In this document: piece by piece, positions 30,721 to 32,925 of the stretch | Numbering within the stretch: the first letter of the stretch is position 1 | How the letters are laid out: every line of letters begins with the position of its first letter | DNA from: Candidatus Flexifilum affinis | GTDB taxonomy: Bacteria; Chloroflexota; Anaerolineae; Aggregatilineales; Phototrophicaceae | DNA length: 32,925 nt | Direction: 5' to 3' | Assembly (NCBI GenBank): GCA_016713325.1 | Contig: JADJPJ010000046.1 | Span: 1 to 32,925 of the forward strand | Notes under the pieces: model-generated | What the model was told of the DNA's origin: nothing | The model's database searches: none | Seen by the model: the letters and a program-made list of their open reading frames with translations, nothing else | Made by a program: the position numbers and the translations under genes

Positions 30721-30799
30721 CTCGTTGAGTAAATGGTCTTAGTTGAGGGGTGCTGCCTTTATCCGCACTGCCCGGCAGCCCCTGTGGAAGATGGTATCG

Positions 30800-30828
30800 T
30801 TGCCATATTCGTTATGTGAACATAACTT
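30800..30828 (+). promoter_or_regulatory. Putative promoter of the solute-binding protein gene
   Basis: TTGCCA (30800-30805) and TAACTT (30823-30828) are separated by 17 bases. The element lies about 126 bases before the ATG at 30954 and overlaps the dyad at 30811-30826, which fits repression or activation by sugar. It is a pattern match only. Confidence 0.35.
30811..30826. promoter_or_regulatory. 16-bp dyad, putative sugar-responsive operator
   Basis: GTTATGT-GA-ACATAAC is a perfect inverted repeat with 7-bp arms and a 2-bp centre. It lies between the divergent glycosidase operon and the solute-binding gene. Size and AT-rich arms suit a LacI- or ROK-family operator, but no such regulator gene is in the window. 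Confidence 0.5.
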
Positions 30829-30953
30829 AGGTCCCGTTATTTGTCAAGGAATGCGGCTTTCAGTGCTCCCCATGGAACCGACAAGGAGGTAAACCGTCAG
30901 CGAACTGGTCTCCCTTGCAGTTCTAGGTTAACTACTGGCTGGAGACAACCACA

Positions 30954-32865
30954 ATGAAAAGTCGAAAGATCGTACTGTTTTGTTCTCGTTGTTCTGCTCA
31001 CCCTGGGGATTGCCTGGAGCGGTTTCGCGCAGGACATGAGCTATAACGAAGCCCCATTCTCGCTGAACGTGTTGCTCGCGGCGACCTCCCCCGGTCGAGG
31101 AACGGCTTCCCGTAAATCCTGATGTCTCCGCTCCCCATTGACCAGGTCAGGACCATAATTTGGCTCGCTCCAGCTGCTGGCGGATCTTCCTACCTCGTGG
31201 GGCGATGCCGCAAACATTATCCGCGCCTTCCTGATCAGCGCGATCACCGGACGGGCGTGAACTGCAGCCCGGTCTGGCAGGAAGCTGGGCACTTTCCGAC
31301 GACGGCATGGGTTCACGCTGACGCTGCGTGAGGACTGAAATGGTCGGATGGTACGCCATTCACTACCGACAATCTCGTGTTCATGTGGGAGGATCTCTGC
31401 ATGAACGCGGAAGTAACACCTGGTGGTCCTCCCGGATTTTTTTCCAGCCCGGTGGCGAGCCGAGTGCAGGTCGAGAGGGTCGATGACCTGACCATCAAGT
31501 ACACCTTCAGCGTGCCGTATTATGTTGCTCCATATTACTTCACTCACTGGGGCGATTGGTACGGCGGTCAGCAATTGCTGCTTCCAGGCGAAGCACGTGC
31601 TCTCGACGTACCACATCAATTACAACGAGGATGCCGATGCCCTTGCTCCAGGAAGCGGGCTTCCGAGCACTGGTACGAACTTCCTTCAGACTAAATTGGT
31701 TTCAAACGGTGTGCACGATCCAGAGGTGCCGGGCATGGGACCCTGGTGCCTGTGATGACAACCGACGGAATCCGGCTGGAACGAAACCATACTACTACCG
31801 TGTGGACACCGAAGGCAACCAGCTCCCACCCATCGACTCTGTTCGCGCTACCTACCGCGCCAGCAACGAGGAACGCATCCTTTCGGTACGTGCCGGCGAT
31901 GTGGACTTCCGTGTCAGCGCGCTCTCCCCAGCTGACTATCCTGTGCTTCAGGGAGAACGAGGCGAACGGCGGCTTCGACATATCTCCTTAACCCGGAAAT
32001 GCCGGCCGCCATCGACATTCACGTCGAAGTCACCTACACACCGCTTGAAGGGAAGACCCCGTTCTTGCCGATCTGTTCCGCGAAGCGGCTTCCGATGAGC
32101 GCTGTCGCTCGCGCTCAACCGGGAAGAGATCAACGAACTTGTCTTCCTGGGCACAGCGGAACCCGTTCAACTCACGGTGAACGGGGACTCGACCATCTAC
32201 AAAGAAGAATGGGCGCGGTGCTTTGCCAGTATGATCCGGACGCGGCAAACGCTGCTGGATGAGCTGGGCCTGGCTCGCGGAGCAAACGGCATGCGCACGT
32301 CCCGACGGTTCGCCGCTGGAACTGATTTTCCAGGTGCCGCAGCAGTTGGCGCCAAACGTTCAGGCCAGTGAGCTCATCGTCAAGTACTGGCAGGATGTGA
32401 GTCTCGACGTGAACCTTCCAGATCCGGGATATCGGTCTGGTGGTCAACGGGCTGATTGACGCATCCTATCAGATCGATTCCTTCCTGTATGGGCTGGGCG
32501 TGGCGATTTGAACCTGGCGATGAACGGTGCCGATGTCTGGAACGGCTTTGCCGGTGTGCGGCGGTGGCAGGAGTGGAACGGCTCTGGCGGAGAGGCTGGC
32601 GTGGAACCACCGGAAGAGTGGATCGCGATGTTCGAGCTTCTCCAACCGGCGCGCGAATGTGCCTATGGAACGGGTTCTGGAAGACGCGGCAGTGCTGCTC
32701 CAATATCAGGCAGACAACATCCTGACGATTGGCGTGGTCGGTTATGCGCGGGCGCCTGCGATCATCAAGAACGGCCTGATGAACACCGATCCGTCCTTCG
32801 GCGACATCTGGATCTGGGATCCCATTGGCGGCCACCGCGCTTATCAGTGGTACTGGCAGCCGTAA
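30954..32865 (+). CDS. ABC transporter solute-binding protein, family 5 (frameshifted)
   Basis: The protein is about 635 residues after repair and binds oligopeptide- or oligosaccharide-type ligands outside the membrane. Seen: a signal peptide (MKSRKIVLF...WSGFAQ), GRELQPGLAGSWALSDDGMG, the family 5 motif LREGLKWSDGTPFTTDNLVF across a break, and IKYTFSVPYYVAPYYF. Further on are YYYRVDTEGNQLP, a ALSLALNREEINELVFLG-type segment and YDPDAANALLDELG-type sequence. The C-terminus is NILTIGVVGYARAPAIIKNG to YQWYWQP. At least ten breaks occur, among them about 30985, 31120, 31330, 31590, 31780, 31955, 32100 and 32500. ATG 30954 lies 9 nt after GGAG. It is divergent from the glycosidase operon, so a sugar ligand is inferred. 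The permease and ATPase genes are not in the window and a terminator follows at once. Confidence 0.87.
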
Positions 32866-32873
32866 GTTTTAGG

Positions 32874-32916
32874 ATGGTGACTGAGGCGCCTCGTGAAGAA
32901 GCACCTCGGTCACCAT
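32874..32916 (+). terminator. Hairpin terminator after the solute-binding protein gene
   Basis: ATGGTGACTGAGGCGC (32874-32889) pairs with GCACCTCGGTCACCAT (32901-32916) over 16 positions, two of them wobble pairs, 8 bases after the stop. It separates the binding protein gene from whatever lies beyond the window. Confidence 0.8.
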
Positions 32917-32925
32917 TTCCAAAAC

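Noticed and set aside
1..32925. CRISPR arrays or defence systems
   Set aside because: No regularly spaced direct repeats and no Cas, restriction or toxin-antitoxin motifs are visible on either strand.

Overview
The window looks like chromosomal DNA of a Chloroflexota bacterium, probably of the Anaerolineae/Aggregatilinea type. This is an inference, with no marker gene to prove it. It rests on moderately high GC, many Sec-exported proteins of the kinds common in that group, a WD40 tail ending in a YGI-D-DAPICPP-type motif, and a dense set of glycoside hydrolases beside a family 5 solute-binding protein. The consensus carries many apparent single-base indels. Most large genes can be read only by changing frame several times, while amino-acid motifs stay conserved on both sides of each break. 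This fits long-read consensus errors better than true decay, so frameshifted genes are given as single spans with the breaks described.

Layout. (1) 1-3.9 kb, minus strand: two tandem family 3 glycoside hydrolases, a beta-xylosidase-like enzyme with an Fn3-like tail followed by a beta-glucosidase-like enzyme cut by the window edge. (2) 3.9-6.3 kb: a long unassigned gap, an exported SnoaL-like protein with its terminator, then a scar-like stretch holding a WD40 C-terminal fragment, a possible DnaE-tail remnant, a tRNA T-arm-like sequence and an HTH fragment. (3) 6.3-12.1 kb, a signalling island: a PAS protein with a degenerate histidine-kinase core, a divergent exported SH3-like protein, a NarL/LuxR-type response regulator with a shortened HTH, a REC-HisKA_3-HATPase kinase and a GlsB/YeaQ-type membrane protein. 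Two near-identical 18-bp dyads lie in the two divergent promoter regions. (4) 12.2-18.8 kb, plus strand: exported proteins, namely a Gmad2-like double-domain protein, a TAP-like alpha/beta hydrolase, a beta-lactamase-fold serine hydrolase with a META-like tail, and a second, intact alpha/beta hydrolase. Strong hairpins separate most of them. (5) 18.8-19.7 kb: a decayed two-TM small protein and a truncated integrase-type transposase. (6) 19.8-30.8 kb, minus strand: a four-gene carbohydrate operon in the order six-hairpin glycosidase-like protein A, GH116, paralogous glycosidase-like protein B, GH78 alpha-L-rhamnosidase. (7) 30.8-32.9 kb, plus strand: a divergent family 5 solute-binding protein with a terminator. 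A 16-bp dyad lies in the shared promoter region.

Taken together, regions 1, 6 and 7 describe uptake and breakdown of a decorated plant or microbial glycan (glucosyl, xylosyl and rhamnosyl linkages). The 6-12 kb island looks like a locally autoregulated two-component circuit. The most novel items are the paralogous glycosidase-like pair bracketing GH116, and the shared dyad linking two divergent promoters around a degenerate kinase.
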